The notes: a model not told the origin generated them from the letters alone. A DNA stretch of 64,000 bases from Sulfurospirillum arcachonense DSM 9755 (GCF_000597725.1 NZ_JFBL01000006.1:1-64000), one strand, 5' to 3'. Shown: positions 52,121-61,992, numbered from the stretch's first letter. Numbers and translations are program-made.

Positions 52121-54205
52121 TTATCCCTTATTATTTTCTTGTGCTTGAATAACAGTAATTGCAACTGTATTTATAATATCAGCTACAAGACAACCTCGAC
52201 TTAAATCATTTACTGGTTTATTTAATCCTTGCAATACTGGTCCTATTGCAACTGCATTTGAACTTCTTTGCACTGCTTTATATGTATTATTACCTGTATT
52301 TAAATCAGGAAAAATAAAAATATTTGCTTTACCAGCTATTTCAGAATTAGGCAATTTCTTTTTTCCAACTTTTTCATCAATTGCCGCATCATATTGAATT
52401 GGTCCTTCAATAAGAATATCTGGACGTTTTTCAATTACTACTTTTGTAGCTTCTCTTACTTTTTCTACATCTTCTCCATGTCCAGAACTTCCTGTTGAAT
52501 AAGAGAGCATTGCAACTTTTGGATCAATTCCAAACATTTTTGCTGTATCTGCAGAAGATATAGCAATTTGTGCTAATTCATTTGCATTAGGATCTTGGTT
52601 TACTGCACAATCTCCATAAACAAGTACTTTTGTATCTAAACACATAAAAAACAGACTTGAAACAGTAGATATACCAGGTTTTGTTTTTATTATTTGAAGT
52701 GCTGGTCTAATTGTGTCGCCTGTTGTATGAATAGCACCTGAAACCATACCATCAGCATAACCCATATGAACCATCATCGTTCCAAAATAAGATACATGCG
52801 TCATTGCATCTTTTGCTGCTTCTAGTGTCAATCCTTTTTTACGTCTTAACTCATAAAATTCGTTAATAAATATATTTGTCAATTCTGATTTTTGTGGATT
52901 AATTATTTCTACGTTACTAAGATCTAAACCTAAAGATGCCACTTTATGTTCAATTTCATCTTTATCACCAAGTAAAACTATGTCTACTACATTTCTTCTT
53001 AAAAGTATTTCCGTTGCTCTTAAAATCCTTTCATCATTACTTTCTGGTAAAACAATCTTTTTTCTGTTTGAGCGAGCTCTCTCAAACAGTCCATATTCGA
53101 ACATCATTGGAGTTATTGTAGAAGACGATACAGAAGTAATTTTTTCTTCTATATTTTTTACATCAACATTTTTTGAAAAAAGCCCCATAGCAAGTGCTAT
53201 TTTTCTTTCACTATTTACATTAATTGTCGCAGGAACATCACTTACTCTAACAGCTGTTTGATAAGTGTCTTCATTGACACTTAAAATAGGCATTGGAAAT
53301 TCATTATATCCAGTAAATAAATCTTTTATCACCTTACTTGGAGTCATTCCTCCTGTTAAAAGAAGACATGCAATATTAGGATGATTTCTTGATTGAACTG
53401 TAGCAATAGCACCTACAACAATATCTGCACGATCACCAGGAACTATTATCAAATCTCCATCTTCAATATGCTCTAAAAAATTTTCTAATTTCATCGCTGC
53501 AATTTTACTATGTTTTACAACTCTTTTTAAATCTTTTTGTTCTCCAAGTACTAACATACAATTTAATTTATTCATTATTTCATTAACAGTTGGAGTGTCA
53601 AGTTCTGGTACTTCTGGTAAATAATAAGTAGGAATTATCTGTTTAATTTTTGAGAGTTCATTCAGTACTTTTTCATCTACTCTATTTACAAAATTTGCAA
53701 AATGACTACAACCTGCATTTTTAATAACATCTGTTTCTATTGCAATTTCATCAACTACCTCTTTTAAACTTTTGTCTTTACCTTTAAGAACAACAGCTAA
53801 AGGACTTCCAATATTTTTTGCAATAATAAGATTTATATCAAAATCAAGACTTTGCGTAAAAGAAGCCTGATTTAAACCTTCAATTAAAACAAAATCATAG
53901 TTTTTTTCTAATGCCTTAAATTGTACAATTAAACTTTCTATGAGTTCATTTAGCCTATTGTCTGCTATCATGGTTTCTACTTCATGAACGGTATAGCCAT
54001 ATGATTGAGAATACCTCATATCTAAATCATACTTTTCTAGTACAAAATCAATATCATGGTCTTTCTCTTCTGAATCTGCAATAATCGGTCTGAAAAATGC
54101 TACATTTCCAAGTTTTCTTTTTAAAAGCTCCATCAAGCCCATAGTAACTATGAGACTGCCTGCCGATGGTTCTAACGATGAAATATATAAACTTTTTGTT
54201 TCCAC
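52121..54205 (-). CDS. pta: phosphate acetyltransferase, long form
   Basis: 694 residues in three parts: an N-terminal P-loop-like domain (AGSLIVTMGLMELLKRK start), a middle DRTGG regulatory domain with PGDRADIVVGAI near residue 255, and the C-terminal PTA catalytic domain with LPESNDERILRA near 387, VYGDCAVNQDPNA near 530 and MLSYSTGSSGHGEDVEKV near 565. Interconverts acetyl-CoA and acetyl phosphate. Upstream lies a -10 TATAAT. Operon with ackA. Confidence 0.96.
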   Translation of the reverse strand: METKSLYISSLEPSAGSLIVTMGLMELLKRKLGNVAFFRPIIADSEEKDHDIDFVLEKYDLDMRYSQSYGYTVHEVETMIADNRLNELIESLIVQFKALEKNYDFVLIEGLNQASFTQSLDFDINLIIAKNIGSPLAVVLKGKDKSLKEVVDEIAIETDVIKNAGCSHFANFVNRVDEKVLNELSKIKQIIPTYYLPEVPELDTPTVNEIMNKLNCMLVLGEQKDLKRVVKHSKIAAMKLENFLEHIEDGDLIIVPGDRADIVVGAIATVQSRNHPNIACLLLTGGMTPSKVIKDLFTGYNEFPMPILSVNEDTYQTAVRVSDVPATINVNSERKIALAMGLFSKNVDVKNIEEKITSVSSSTITPMMFEYGLFERARSNRKKIVLPESNDERILRATEILLRRNVVDIVLLGDKDEIEHKVASLGLDLSNVEIINPQKSELTNIFINEFYELRRKKGLTLEAAKDAMTHVSYFGTMMVHMGYADGMVSGAIHTTGDTIRPALQIIKTKPGISTVSSLFFMCLDTKVLVYGDCAVNQDPNANELAQIAISSADTAKMFGIDPKVAMLSYSTGSSGHGEDVEKVREATKVVIEKRPDILIEGPIQYDAAIDEKVGKKKLPNSEIAGKANIFIFPDLNTGNNTYKAVQRSSNAVAIGPVLQGLNKPVNDLSRGCLVADIINTVAITVIQAQENNKG

Positions 54206-54255
54206 TATACTTTTCTCCCTTTTCTAAATGCCCTAGATATTTTCTATATATAAAT

Positions 54256-54261
54256 ATTATA
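54256..54261 (-). promoter_or_regulatory. -10 box of the pta-ackA promoter
   Basis: Extended -10 TTGTATTATAAT on the minus strand, 51 bases upstream of the pta ATG, in a gap of 119 bases between murF and pta. Confidence 0.5.
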
Positions 54262-54324
54262 ATACAAGTGTATAAAAAATATATAACAAAATTTAAATCT
54301 TTATACTTTTGAGTCAAAATAAGC

Positions 54325-55755
54325 TTACATAAAGCTTGGTGTATCATTTGAAAAAAGTATCAAATCTCCCTTACATGTAAACTCTTTTAAAACATCCTCT
54401 ATGGTAGTTTTATCTTCAACTATTACTTTTTCTGCTTTAGTTATATTTTTTGAAAGTATTTCAAGGTTACTTTTTCCAGTTAAAATAACTACATCAAAAA
54501 CTTCATCTATCTTTTTTGCTAATTCTTCGTTTGCAGATTCAGTACTCTCAACGATACCAGGAGTAATGATAACTTTTCTACCCTCATAGGTTGAAGCTAA
54601 ATCATAAGAAGCCACCATGCCTTCAAGGTTGCCATTAAAACTATCATCTAAAATAAGTTTACCACCCACTTCAAGTTTTTGTAGCCTATGATCAACTCCT
54701 TTTAAATTTGCAATTGCATTTTTTATCTCCTCTAAACTCATATGTGATTTTGCAGCATAAATACAAGCCAGTAAGTTCATAGCATTAAATTCACCAAGCA
54801 AAGGTGTATAAAAACTCTCAATCTTTCCATCTAGCTTTACATCAAAATACAATCCATCTAAAGTCGATTTTACATTACTAAGCTCATTTCCAAACTCTAC
54901 TGTTTTTTCATCTGCTTTGATATTTGCACTCACATGAACATAAGCTTGCTTAAGTCTATTAGAGTTTAGCAGTTCCATTTTAGTATTCCTAATATTTTCT
55001 AAAGTTTTAAAATATTCAATATGTTGTTCACCGATTTTTCCAACTATTGCATAATGTGGGTTTATTAACTCCACTATCTCATTTATATCACCCTTTAATC
55101 TTGCTCCTGCTTCAACTATATAGATTTGAGCATCACTAGGTAAATCATCATTTATATCTTTCATAATACCACCAAGAGTATTTACACTTCGTGGTGTCAT
55201 ATAACAATTATATTTTTGAGTGAGTATCTGGTAAAGGTAGTTTTTGATACTTGTTTTTCCAAAACTTGCAGTAATAGCAATAATAGTTAAATCTTTTCTG
55301 TCTTCAAGATTTTTCTTTGCACTTTTTTTAAAACCTATAAAAAGAAGTTTCTCAAATAGCATACTTAAAAATAGAGTTGCAAAAATAGGTAAAATAACAC
55401 CAAATATCATACATACTGATGAGGCTAAACAGAGTAAATTTTGAAAAATTGTTGCTAAAAAAAGAAAAAGAAAAAATCTTTTTACTCTACCTGTAAAAAC
55501 AAGTTTTTTATCTAACTTTCTATACCAAAGATACAGAGTAGGCACCAAAATTAAATATAAATAAATCCAAAAAAAGTTTTGTGCAAGATAATAAACAAAA
55601 ATAGGAATAATAAAGAAAAAGAGATGCCAATCATATCTTTTATAGTGAAAAACTACTCTCTCTAACTTATAACTATACCACTGTAATGCACTAATAACAT
55701 AATATCCAACTACTAAAACAAAAAACAGATGCGATATAAATTCAAATATCTCCAT
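54325..55755 (-). CDS. murF: UDP-MurNAc-tripeptide:D-Ala-D-Ala ligase MurF with membrane-spanning N-terminus
   Basis: 476 residues. The first 145 residues hold four to five hydrophobic helices, then a Mur ligase: P-loop ITASFGKTSIKN near residue 153 (usually GSxGKT), IYIVEAGARLKGDI near 207 and LGEFNAMNLLACIYAA near 320, with HRLQKLEVGGKLILDDSFNGN near 352-372. Adds D-Ala-D-Ala to the UDP-muropeptide. The membrane N-terminus is characteristic of this phylum and lacks an obvious counterpart in E. coli MurF. The usual N-terminal UDP-binding domain is replaced by it. Adjacent to ddl's operon. Confidence 0.88.
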   Translation of the reverse strand: MEIFEFISHLFFVLVVGYYVISALQWYSYKLERVVFHYKRYDWHLFFFIIPIFVYYLAQNFFWIYLYLILVPTLYLWYRKLDKKLVFTGRVKRFFLFLFLATIFQNLLCLASSVCMIFGVILPIFATLFLSMLFEKLLFIGFKKSAKKNLEDRKDLTIIAITASFGKTSIKNYLYQILTQKYNCYMTPRSVNTLGGIMKDINDDLPSDAQIYIVEAGARLKGDINEIVELINPHYAIVGKIGEQHIEYFKTLENIRNTKMELLNSNRLKQAYVHVSANIKADEKTVEFGNELSNVKSTLDGLYFDVKLDGKIESFYTPLLGEFNAMNLLACIYAAKSHMSLEEIKNAIANLKGVDHRLQKLEVGGKLILDDSFNGNLEGMVASYDLASTYEGRKVIITPGIVESTESANEELAKKIDEVFDVVILTGKSNLEILSKNITKAEKVIVEDKTTIEDVLKEFTCKGDLILFSNDTPSFM

Positions 55756-56027
55756 TAAACTCTCTTTTCAAAATTTTCAAAATCTACAAAATCAATTTTT
55801 TGACACTCTATATCAGTTACTTTTGAAAATGTACTTCCTTCATATAACTTACTTATAAAAGATTCCAATTCACTTTGTAAATCTAAATTAACAACTACTT
55901 CAACACTTCCATCTTTTAAGTTTTTAACATATCCTACATAGCCAAGTGCTTTAGCAATTTGCATAACATATTTTCTATACCAAACACCCTGAACTTTACC
56001 AAAAATGATAAATTTATAACTGTTCAT
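55755..56027 (-). CDS. acyP: acylphosphatase
   Basis: 90 residues. FGKVQGVWYRKYVMQIAKALG carries the signature G-x-VQGV-x-[YF]R with catalytic Arg near residue 18, and GYVKNLKDGSVEVVV near 33 has the catalytic Asn. Hydrolyses acyl phosphates. It overlaps the murF start by one base and the hydrolase end by 14 bases. Confidence 0.94.
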   Translation of the reverse strand: MNSYKFIIFGKVQGVWYRKYVMQIAKALGYVGYVKNLKDGSVEVVVNLDLQSELESFISKLYEGSTFSKVTDIECQKIDFVDFENFEKRV

Positions 56028-56730
56028 TTATACTCTTTGAAATAAATTTTGCATTTTTTATAAAAAAGAAATGATCACCCTCTAGTGGATAAAACTTACT
56101 TCCTTTTATAATTTGAGAAATCTGAACACCACTACTCAGAGGTGTAGCACTATCTTCTTTTCCCCAAAAAATAAATGTATTAGATGTAACTTGTGCAAAA
56201 ACTGATCTATAATCTTCGTCAACAACACTTTTAAATATTTCATACATTGTTTGGCTCATTCCCTTTACATCATCAGAAGCAAACAACTTATACATACATT
56301 TTGGAACAATATTTTTAAACATTTTAAATATTTTTATTTTCATTTTTATTTTAAATGCTTTTGGAACAACAATTCCAGCACTACTTAAAAGTATTAGATT
56401 TTTTGGATTTAAAAGTGCTGCAACTTTGCCACCATAGGAGTGTCCAGCTATTATTAAAGGCTTTACATGTAAAGAATCTAAAAAAACACCTATTATATCT
56501 GCATAATCTTGCGTTGTAATAGGAGTATTTATAGACGAACTGCCAAAACCAGGTAAATCTATGTAAATATGCTTATAATTCTCAAATTCATTTCCAAAAG
56601 CTTGTTTCATTATTTCTTTATTACTTCCCCAACCATGTAAAAAAACTATACTTTCTGACATATCTTGATTTGAGATTTCATAACTAATAGAATAATTTTG
56701 GTTGTTATATAAAACATTTCTAATTGCCAT
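56014..56730 (-). CDS. alpha/beta hydrolase
   Basis: 238 residues. Oxyanion segment FLHGWGSNKE near residues 29-38, nucleophile elbow GHSYGGKVA with Ser near 97, likely acid Asp in WGKEDSATPL near 186 and His in LEGDHFFF near 218. A complete catalytic triad. Substrate unknown. An equivalent gene sits between murF and ddl in Campylobacter as I recall. Contains a perfect CTTTACATGTAAAG read as SLHVK. Overlaps the antitoxin-like gene by 11 bases. Confidence 0.88.
   Translation of the reverse strand: MAIRNVLYNNQNYSISYEISNQDMSESIVFLHGWGSNKEIMKQAFGNEFENYKHIYIDLPGFGSSSINTPITTQDYADIIGVFLDSLHVKPLIIAGHSYGGKVAALLNPKNLILLSSAGIVVPKAFKIKMKIKIFKMFKNIVPKCMYKLFASDDVKGMSQTMYEIFKSVVDEDYRSVFAQVTSNTFIFWGKEDSATPLSSGVQISQIIKGSKFYPLEGDHFFFIKNAKFISKSINEQL
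56461..56474. repeat. dispersed palindrome CTTTACATGTAAAG, inside hydrolase gene
   Basis: Perfect 14-base palindrome, read on the minus strand as Ser-Leu-His-Val-Lys. Confidence 0.85.
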
Positions 56731-56950
56731 CAGGTTTTATCTTTGTTTTTTCATATATTTTTTCTAAAATTTTTACAGCTTCACTCATTTTTTCATACTT
56801 TTCCAAGGGAATCATAACTGCTTCAAAACGATTATTTTTTACAATCACAAGTTTTTCTTTTTCTCCACTCGTTAGGCTCTTTAACTCTTGACTAAAATTA
56901 CGTACTACCTCTGTAGCGGAAACTATTTCATCTTGAGTAAATGTAGTCAT
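56720..56950 (-). CDS. orphan Phd/YefM-like antitoxin fold protein
   Basis: 76 residues. SATEVVRNFSQELKSLTSGEKEKLVIVKNNRFEAVMIPLEKYEKM-type pattern (given here in pieces: SATEVVRNF, then KEKLVIVKNNRFEAVMIPL) is the Phd/YefM antitoxin signature, a small DNA-binding beta-hairpin/helix fold. No toxin gene is beside it: upstream is ddl, downstream the hydrolase, both overlapping or abutting. So it is a domesticated regulator or the remnant of a toxin-antitoxin pair. Confidence 0.78.
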   Translation of the reverse strand: MTTFTQDEIVSATEVVRNFSQELKSLTSGEKEKLVIVKNNRFEAVMIPLEKYEKMSEAVKILEKIYEKTKIKPDGN

Positions 56951-57991
56951 TTATTTACCTTTTGCAGCTTGAATAGAATTTATATACTTATACTCTTTAT
57001 TTACATTAACACTTGTAGGTAAAAATTTTGATAAATCTAATATACATGTATTAAAATCATCAAAAAGATAGTTTGCCATACTTCCTGGTACTGGATTAAT
57101 TTCATTTATATATATTTCATTATTTAAAATAAAAAAATCACATCTTATCAGAGCACCAGCAAAAAGTGGCTCATAAAGTTTTATAAAAGCTTCTTGTAAT
57201 TTTTTTACAACTTCGTTACTTAGTTCTGCCTCATTAACTCTTTTGGTTCTTGAAAAGTCTAAATATTTTTTATCAAAATCTAAAAATTCTTCTTTTTGTG
57301 GCTCTTCTACTATAGAAAAATTATATTTATCTGTTTTACAACCTGCTAAATTGTACTCTTTGATACCATCTATAAAAGGTTCAATAATCACTTGTGTATC
57401 AAACTCAAAAGCAACATCAAGTGCATAATCTAACTCTTTTTGACTTTTAACAATACTGATTCCAATAGAACTTCCAAGTCTTGTTGGTTTTATAATCACT
57501 GGATACTCTAACTCAATATCACGAGATGAACTTTTTTCAAGAGTTTTATAATCTAAAGTATTGACTCCAAACTCTTTCGCATACATCTTAGTAAAAAGCT
57601 TGTTGTAACTAATAGCACTAGCTTCTACTCTTGGCCCAATATACGGTACTCCAAAAAAATCAAGCAAAGAAGCTATTTTTCCATCTTCACCATCTTTTCC
57701 ATGAATAACATTTAAAGTCACATCAAAATCTAATTTTTTTTCACTCATAAGTGTTTTTTGAAAAAAACCACCATTTTTAAGTTCTAATTTTTTATCTTTT
57801 TTATACTCACCACTACTAAATCTTTTTGAATTTATTTTATCAGTTGGTATATGATAAAAATTTCTATCATAATCACAAAATATATAAACTATTTCTGCTG
57901 TTAAGACTTTTTTTAACGCTATTGCACTTACAACACTTATTTCATGTTCAAAACTACTTGCCCCAAATAATATACCAATTTTCATAAACAT
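56951..57991 (-). CDS. ddl: D-alanine--D-alanine ligase
   Basis: 346 residues. GILFGASSFEHEISVVSA at the start, HGKDGEDGKIASLLDF near 97, YPVIIKPTRLGSSIGISIV near 167-185, and the C-terminal ATP-grasp metal site RCDFFILNNEIYINEINPVPGS-like region near 290-312. Makes D-Ala-D-Ala for MurF, encoded in the same operon. One base separates it from ruvA and it abuts the antitoxin-like gene. Confidence 0.95.
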   Translation of the reverse strand: MFMKIGILFGASSFEHEISVVSAIALKKVLTAEIVYIFCDYDRNFYHIPTDKINSKRFSSGEYKKDKKLELKNGGFFQKTLMSEKKLDFDVTLNVIHGKDGEDGKIASLLDFFGVPYIGPRVEASAISYNKLFTKMYAKEFGVNTLDYKTLEKSSSRDIELEYPVIIKPTRLGSSIGISIVKSQKELDYALDVAFEFDTQVIIEPFIDGIKEYNLAGCKTDKYNFSIVEEPQKEEFLDFDKKYLDFSRTKRVNEAELSNEVVKKLQEAFIKLYEPLFAGALIRCDFFILNNEIYINEINPVPGSMANYLFDDFNTCILDLSKFLPTSVNVNKEYKYINSIQAAKGK

Positions 57992-58549
57992 TTATCCTAA
58001 TTTTTTTAATGCTTCTTTAATAAGAGAACTTGTATCACTACCTATACATGTAGAAAGTACTTTTTTAATTCTATCCTTTTTGAATCCTAAACTTTCTAAT
58101 GCCATTATAGTTTCATTAACTGCACCATTCGTACTACCCAAATCATCACTTTCGAGTGAGAAGTCACTAAGTTCTACTAAAATTCTTTTAGCACTCTTTG
58201 GTCCAATACCTGGTACTTTTTTAAAAGCTTCAATACTATTTGATGTTAAAGCATTTGCAAACTCACTAGGAGATAAAGTAGAACAAACTGCAAGTGCTGT
58301 TGATGGCCCTACTCCATTTACTTTAACTAAAGTATCAAAAACTTTTTTCTCACTACTATGTTTAAAACCATACAGATTATTTGCATCTTCTCTGATAATT
58401 TGTGTTACATATAAAGATATGTCACCTAACTCTACTTCACTTGAACAAAATAGAGATACATGGACTTTATAAGTAAACCCTGAATTTGTTTTTACATGTA
58501 AAAAAGTGGGTTCTTTTTTTACTATTTTACCTTCTATTGCTATTATCAT
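57992..58549 (-). CDS. ruvA: Holliday junction DNA helicase subunit RuvA
   Basis: 185 residues, a little shorter than E. coli RuvA. N-terminal OB domain (MIIAIEGKIVKKEPTFLHVK), two helix-hairpin-helix motifs (VNGVGPSTALAVCS and VPGIGPKSAKRIL) and a C-terminal domain for RuvB. Binds four-way junctions. It contains the longest copy of the dispersed palindrome, 16 bases at 58489-58504, and a second core copy at 58045. Between ddl and the FapA-like gene with no gaps. Confidence 0.95.
   Translation of the reverse strand: MIIAIEGKIVKKEPTFLHVKTNSGFTYKVHVSLFCSSEVELGDISLYVTQIIREDANNLYGFKHSSEKKVFDTLVKVNGVGPSTALAVCSTLSPSEFANALTSNSIEAFKKVPGIGPKSAKRILVELSDFSLESDDLGSTNGAVNETIMALESLGFKKDRIKKVLSTCIGSDTSSLIKEALKKLG
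58489..58504. repeat. 16-base version of the dispersed palindrome, inside ruvA
   Basis: TTTTTACATGTAAAAA, the longest perfect copy in the window, encoding Phe-Leu-His-Val-Lys in the OB domain of RuvA. Confidence 0.85.
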
Positions 58550-60481
58550 TTAACTACTATACTCACTTGATCTATTAATTTCATACGTACCTTCACTTGT
58601 CTCTTTTAAAGATATTTCTCTTATAATTTCATGTTCTTTCGTATTATAAACTTTTTCAATATCAGGGGAAATGAGTTTAAATTTTATTTCATTATATTCT
58701 TTCCATGGAGAGTGATTTATAATTTTTGCTGAAAAAACTTTCATTTGTACTTGATCTAAATCTTCTTTCAAGTTTTTCAATTTCAATTTATCATCTTTAT
58801 ACTTTTTCAAAAACTCATTATAATCAACAACACTTTTTTGAAACTCTTTTACTTTTGCTAAAAGTGTTGAGGGAGCTTCTTTGCCCTCATTTTTAAGTTC
58901 TATAATTTTTTCTTTTACTAAATTAACTGTTGGCTTATTTTTTCTAACAACTCTTTGTCTCTCTTCTAGTTGTTTTGGTATTATTTTTAACTTTAAAGTT
59001 AAATCTTTTATTTCTCCATTTATCTTAGAAATGTTTTCATTAAACTCTTTTGTCATAGTAGGATCAATCAAAAATTTATTATTGCTTCCTTTTAAATTTT
59101 TTATTTCAATAGTATCAGAAGCCGTAATACTTACATTTGAAGACAACTCTTCAATAATAACATTTTTTCCTATCACTTCACCACCACTAGCTTGTTTTAT
59201 ATTAACAGTATTTCCTATTATTGTTCCCCCTTCAAGTCTTCCAATTTCTACTTCATCAGCAGTAATAGTTCCTCTATGGGTAGCAATAGTAGCCTTTTTA
59301 GATTCCATAATTGACGTTTGATGCGTTTGTCCACCTACTATCAATATTTCTGTTTTTAACTTTGCTCCACTTGCCACGTTCCCTTGAATATTAAGCTCAT
59401 ATGTCTCAACACTCATACCAGGACCAATAGCGTCTTTTAAAGCATCGTCTTCTTTTATATTTATTTTTACATTTGCACTCATCTCTGTTTCAATAGATCC
59501 AGTAGTTTTAAAACTTACTTCATCTACGTCCATATCTTCTTTTATATCATATGAACCTGGAGTATCTTCTGTAACATATCCATTTTTATTTGCAACATAT
59601 TTTATTCTTTCATCATCTTCTTTTTTAATTATACTTTCTGTATGATTAATAAGCATTTCATGATCTGATTCAGGCTCTTCTACTGCTAAGTATTTACCTT
59701 TACAGTTTCTTCCGGCAACTCCAAATTGAGGTTTAGTATACTCAATAATACAATCACCCTTAGATACCGCTAAAATATAACCTCGTTTTGAGTAATCAAC
59801 CCTACCATGTTCATCTTCTTTACTTAAATTCTTTTTGTAGTGAAATTCAAATTTATCATTAATTGGAGGTACGATATCTATACCTTGACAAGCAACAAAA
59901 ACACTGTCTTTATCTAATATACCATTTACTCTTATCTCTGAAACTACTTTTTTAACTTCTTTATACATTTTTTCATCATGTAAACTAATAAGGATACCTG
60001 CTCTTATTTTCTTTTTATTTATCTCTTCTATGATTCTATTTTCTATTTTTGAAAAATATTTAACTTCTAAATCTTTTTTTATAGTCACTATTATTTTAGT
60101 AAGTGATTTATTACCACTTAATACTATTTCAGGAAGTACAGGAGTATGTTCATCTTTTTGTATCTTAAAAATATCAACCTTATAAATTTGTTTGATTTTT
60201 AGGTTACTATCAAGTAAAAAATCTTTATCTTTAAATTGATCAAGTTTTGCTTTGTCAGCTTCAATCCAACCTTCTTCTTTTCCTAAAATATAAGATGTTT
60301 TAATTTTGATAATTTTAAAATCTAGTTCACGAAGTGGAAGGTTATGTGCGATGGCTATACCTTTAATTTCTCTAGGTATATTTTCACTCTCTACTATCAT
60401 AGATTTAAATTCTTCTTGATTATCCTTACTTTTTTCTTCATCAGAATTATTACCCATTATTTTGTCAAATAAACCCATCAC
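58550..60481 (-). CDS. FapA/DUF342 family protein
   Basis: 643 residues (start could be the second ATG, one codon later). Long beta-helical FapA core (about residues 225-480) with repeated Gly/Val patterns such as AVSKGDCIIEYTKPQFGVAG, GRNCKGKYL and IGNTVNIKQASGGEVIGKNV, then a coiled-coil region (about 485-580). DUF342 proteins are often linked to polar flagella, adhesion or cell-shape in other bacteria; function here is unknown. A good -10 TATAAT lies upstream. First gene of the minus operon that runs to murF. Confidence 0.82.
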   Translation of the reverse strand: MMGLFDKIMGNNSDEEKSKDNQEEFKSMIVESENIPREIKGIAIAHNLPLRELDFKIIKIKTSYILGKEEGWIEADKAKLDQFKDKDFLLDSNLKIKQIYKVDIFKIQKDEHTPVLPEIVLSGNKSLTKIIVTIKKDLEVKYFSKIENRIIEEINKKKIRAGILISLHDEKMYKEVKKVVSEIRVNGILDKDSVFVACQGIDIVPPINDKFEFHYKKNLSKEDEHGRVDYSKRGYILAVSKGDCIIEYTKPQFGVAGRNCKGKYLAVEEPESDHEMLINHTESIIKKEDDERIKYVANKNGYVTEDTPGSYDIKEDMDVDEVSFKTTGSIETEMSANVKINIKEDDALKDAIGPGMSVETYELNIQGNVASGAKLKTEILIVGGQTHQTSIMESKKATIATHRGTITADEVEIGRLEGGTIIGNTVNIKQASGGEVIGKNVIIEELSSNVSITASDTIEIKNLKGSNNKFLIDPTMTKEFNENISKINGEIKDLTLKLKIIPKQLEERQRVVRKNKPTVNLVKEKIIELKNEGKEAPSTLLAKVKEFQKSVVDYNEFLKKYKDDKLKLKNLKEDLDQVQMKVFSAKIINHSPWKEYNEIKFKLISPDIEKVYNTKEHEIIREISLKETSEGTYEINRSSEYSS

Positions 60482-60512
60482 TTTAACCTTTAGATATATA
60501 AGAATTAATTGT

Positions 60513-60518
60513 ATTATA
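60513..60518 (-). promoter_or_regulatory. -10 box of the FapA-ruvA-ddl-murF operon
   Basis: TTTTGTATAATAC on the minus strand: a consensus TATAAT with an extended TG, 32 bases upstream of the first ATG, after an A/T run that is common ahead of sigma-70 promoters in this phylum. Confidence 0.6.
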
Positions 60519-60582
60519 CAAAAAAAATATTAATCTAGACAAAAACAGCCCTATTTAACAGTTATTTTGCTAAAATTTTGAC

Positions 60583-61992
60583 ATGATTTTTAAAAACTTT
60601 TTTACTAACAGCATAGGCATACTCATTTCTCGTATCTTCGGTCTTATTCGAGATTTACTCACAGCATCTGTACTGGGAGCAAATATATATAGTGATATTT
60701 TTTTTGTTGCCTTTAAACTACCAAATCTTTTTAGACGTATTTTTGCAGAAGGAGCTTTTACGCAAAGTTTTATTCCCTCTTTTATCAAATCGTCAAATAA
60801 ATCAATATTTACATATAAAACGTTTATAAAATTTCTCTTTTTTCTTCTCTTTTTGTCATTTATAGTGACAATATTTAGCGGTTTTTTTGCAAAACTTATT
60901 GCTCTTGGATTTGATGATGAAACTTTAAAACTTGCATCTCCTCTGGTTGCAATAAATTTCTACTATTTACCACTTATTTTTTCTGTAACATTCTTAGGTT
61001 CACTTTTACAGTACAAAAATCATTTTGCTACAACTGCATTTTCGACTGCACTATTAAATATTGCTTTAATTAGCTCTTTACTACTTACAAATGGAATGGA
61101 CAAAAAAACTATTGTATATGCGATGAGTTATGCCGTTATCATTGGAGGTTGTTTGCAACTTTTTACTCATATCATTGCAATTAAAAATAGAAATTTATTG
61201 AAACTTTTTCAATATGGTTATACAAGTCGTTCCAAAAAACAAGACAAAATAAAAGATGAAGAAAAACTGTTTTTTAAATCATTTTCTCATGCTATTCTAG
61301 GAAATTCAACTCCACAAATATCTGCTTTTTTGGATACGTGGATAGCGAGTTTTTTACTTACTGGGAGTATAAGTTATCTCTATTATGCAAATAGGGTATT
61401 TCAACTTCCCTTAGCACTTTTTGCAATAGCACTGAGTGTAGGAATTTTTCCAAAAATCGCTCGATTAATCAAAAACAATGATATTGATGATGCTCAAATA
61501 CTTTTTAAAAATGGTTTTTGGTTCTTATTTTTTTTACTCTCTTTATCTGCTATTGGTGGATTTATACTTAGTGAAGAGATTATCAAAATTTTATTTCAAA
61601 GAGGTGCATTTAGTTTAGAAGATACAAAAAATAGTGCAGAAGTTTTACAGATGTATCTTATTGGATTAGTGCCTTATGGCCTTTCAAAACTCTTTTCACT
61701 TTGGTTATATGCTTCTCATAAACAAAAAGAAGCTGCCAAAATATCCCTATTTGCATTAAGTGCAAATGTCATTTTATATGCAGTGTTTGTGCAACCACTC
61801 GGAGTAAAAGGTTTGGCACTTGCAAGCTCGTGTGCAGGCTTTGTTTTACTCATTTTTACTATACGTTCATTTAGTATAAAAAAGTTTTTAGATATAATAA
61901 TAGACAAAAAATTAGCTATATTTGTTGGATTGATCTTATTTTACATACCAACACTTCTATATTTCAAGGAAATAATTAATGAATATTTATGA
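60583..61992 (+). CDS. murJ: lipid II flippase MurJ
   Basis: 469 residues, about 12-14 membrane helices. N-terminus MIFKNFFTNSIGILISRIFG, GANIYSDIFFVAFKLPNLFRRIFAEGAFTQSFIPSF-type region (near residues 34-68) with the conserved Arg residues of the central cavity, and the SYLYYANRVFQLPLALFAIALSVGIFP region near 262. Flips lipid II across the inner membrane. Divergent from the FapA gene. Overlaps cysS by 14 bases. Confidence 0.94.
   Translation: MIFKNFFTNSIGILISRIFGLIRDLLTASVLGANIYSDIFFVAFKLPNLFRRIFAEGAFTQSFIPSFIKSSNKSIFTYKTFIKFLFFLLFLSFIVTIFSGFFAKLIALGFDDETLKLASPLVAINFYYLPLIFSVTFLGSLLQYKNHFATTAFSTALLNIALISSLLLTNGMDKKTIVYAMSYAVIIGGCLQLFTHIIAIKNRNLLKLFQYGYTSRSKKQDKIKDEEKLFFKSFSHAILGNSTPQISAFLDTWIASFLLTGSISYLYYANRVFQLPLALFAIALSVGIFPKIARLIKNNDIDDAQILFKNGFWFLFFLLSLSAIGGFILSEEIIKILFQRGAFSLEDTKNSAEVLQMYLIGLVPYGLSKLFSLWLYASHKQKEAAKISLFALSANVILYAVFVQPLGVKGLALASSCAGFVLLIFTIRSFSIKKFLDIIIDKKLAIFVGLILFYIPTLLYFKEIINEYL

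Noticed and set aside
54054-54347. Open frame overlapping the pta start on the same strand
   Set aside because: It is an out-of-frame shadow covering the promoter and the pta N-terminus, with a composition unlike a protein.
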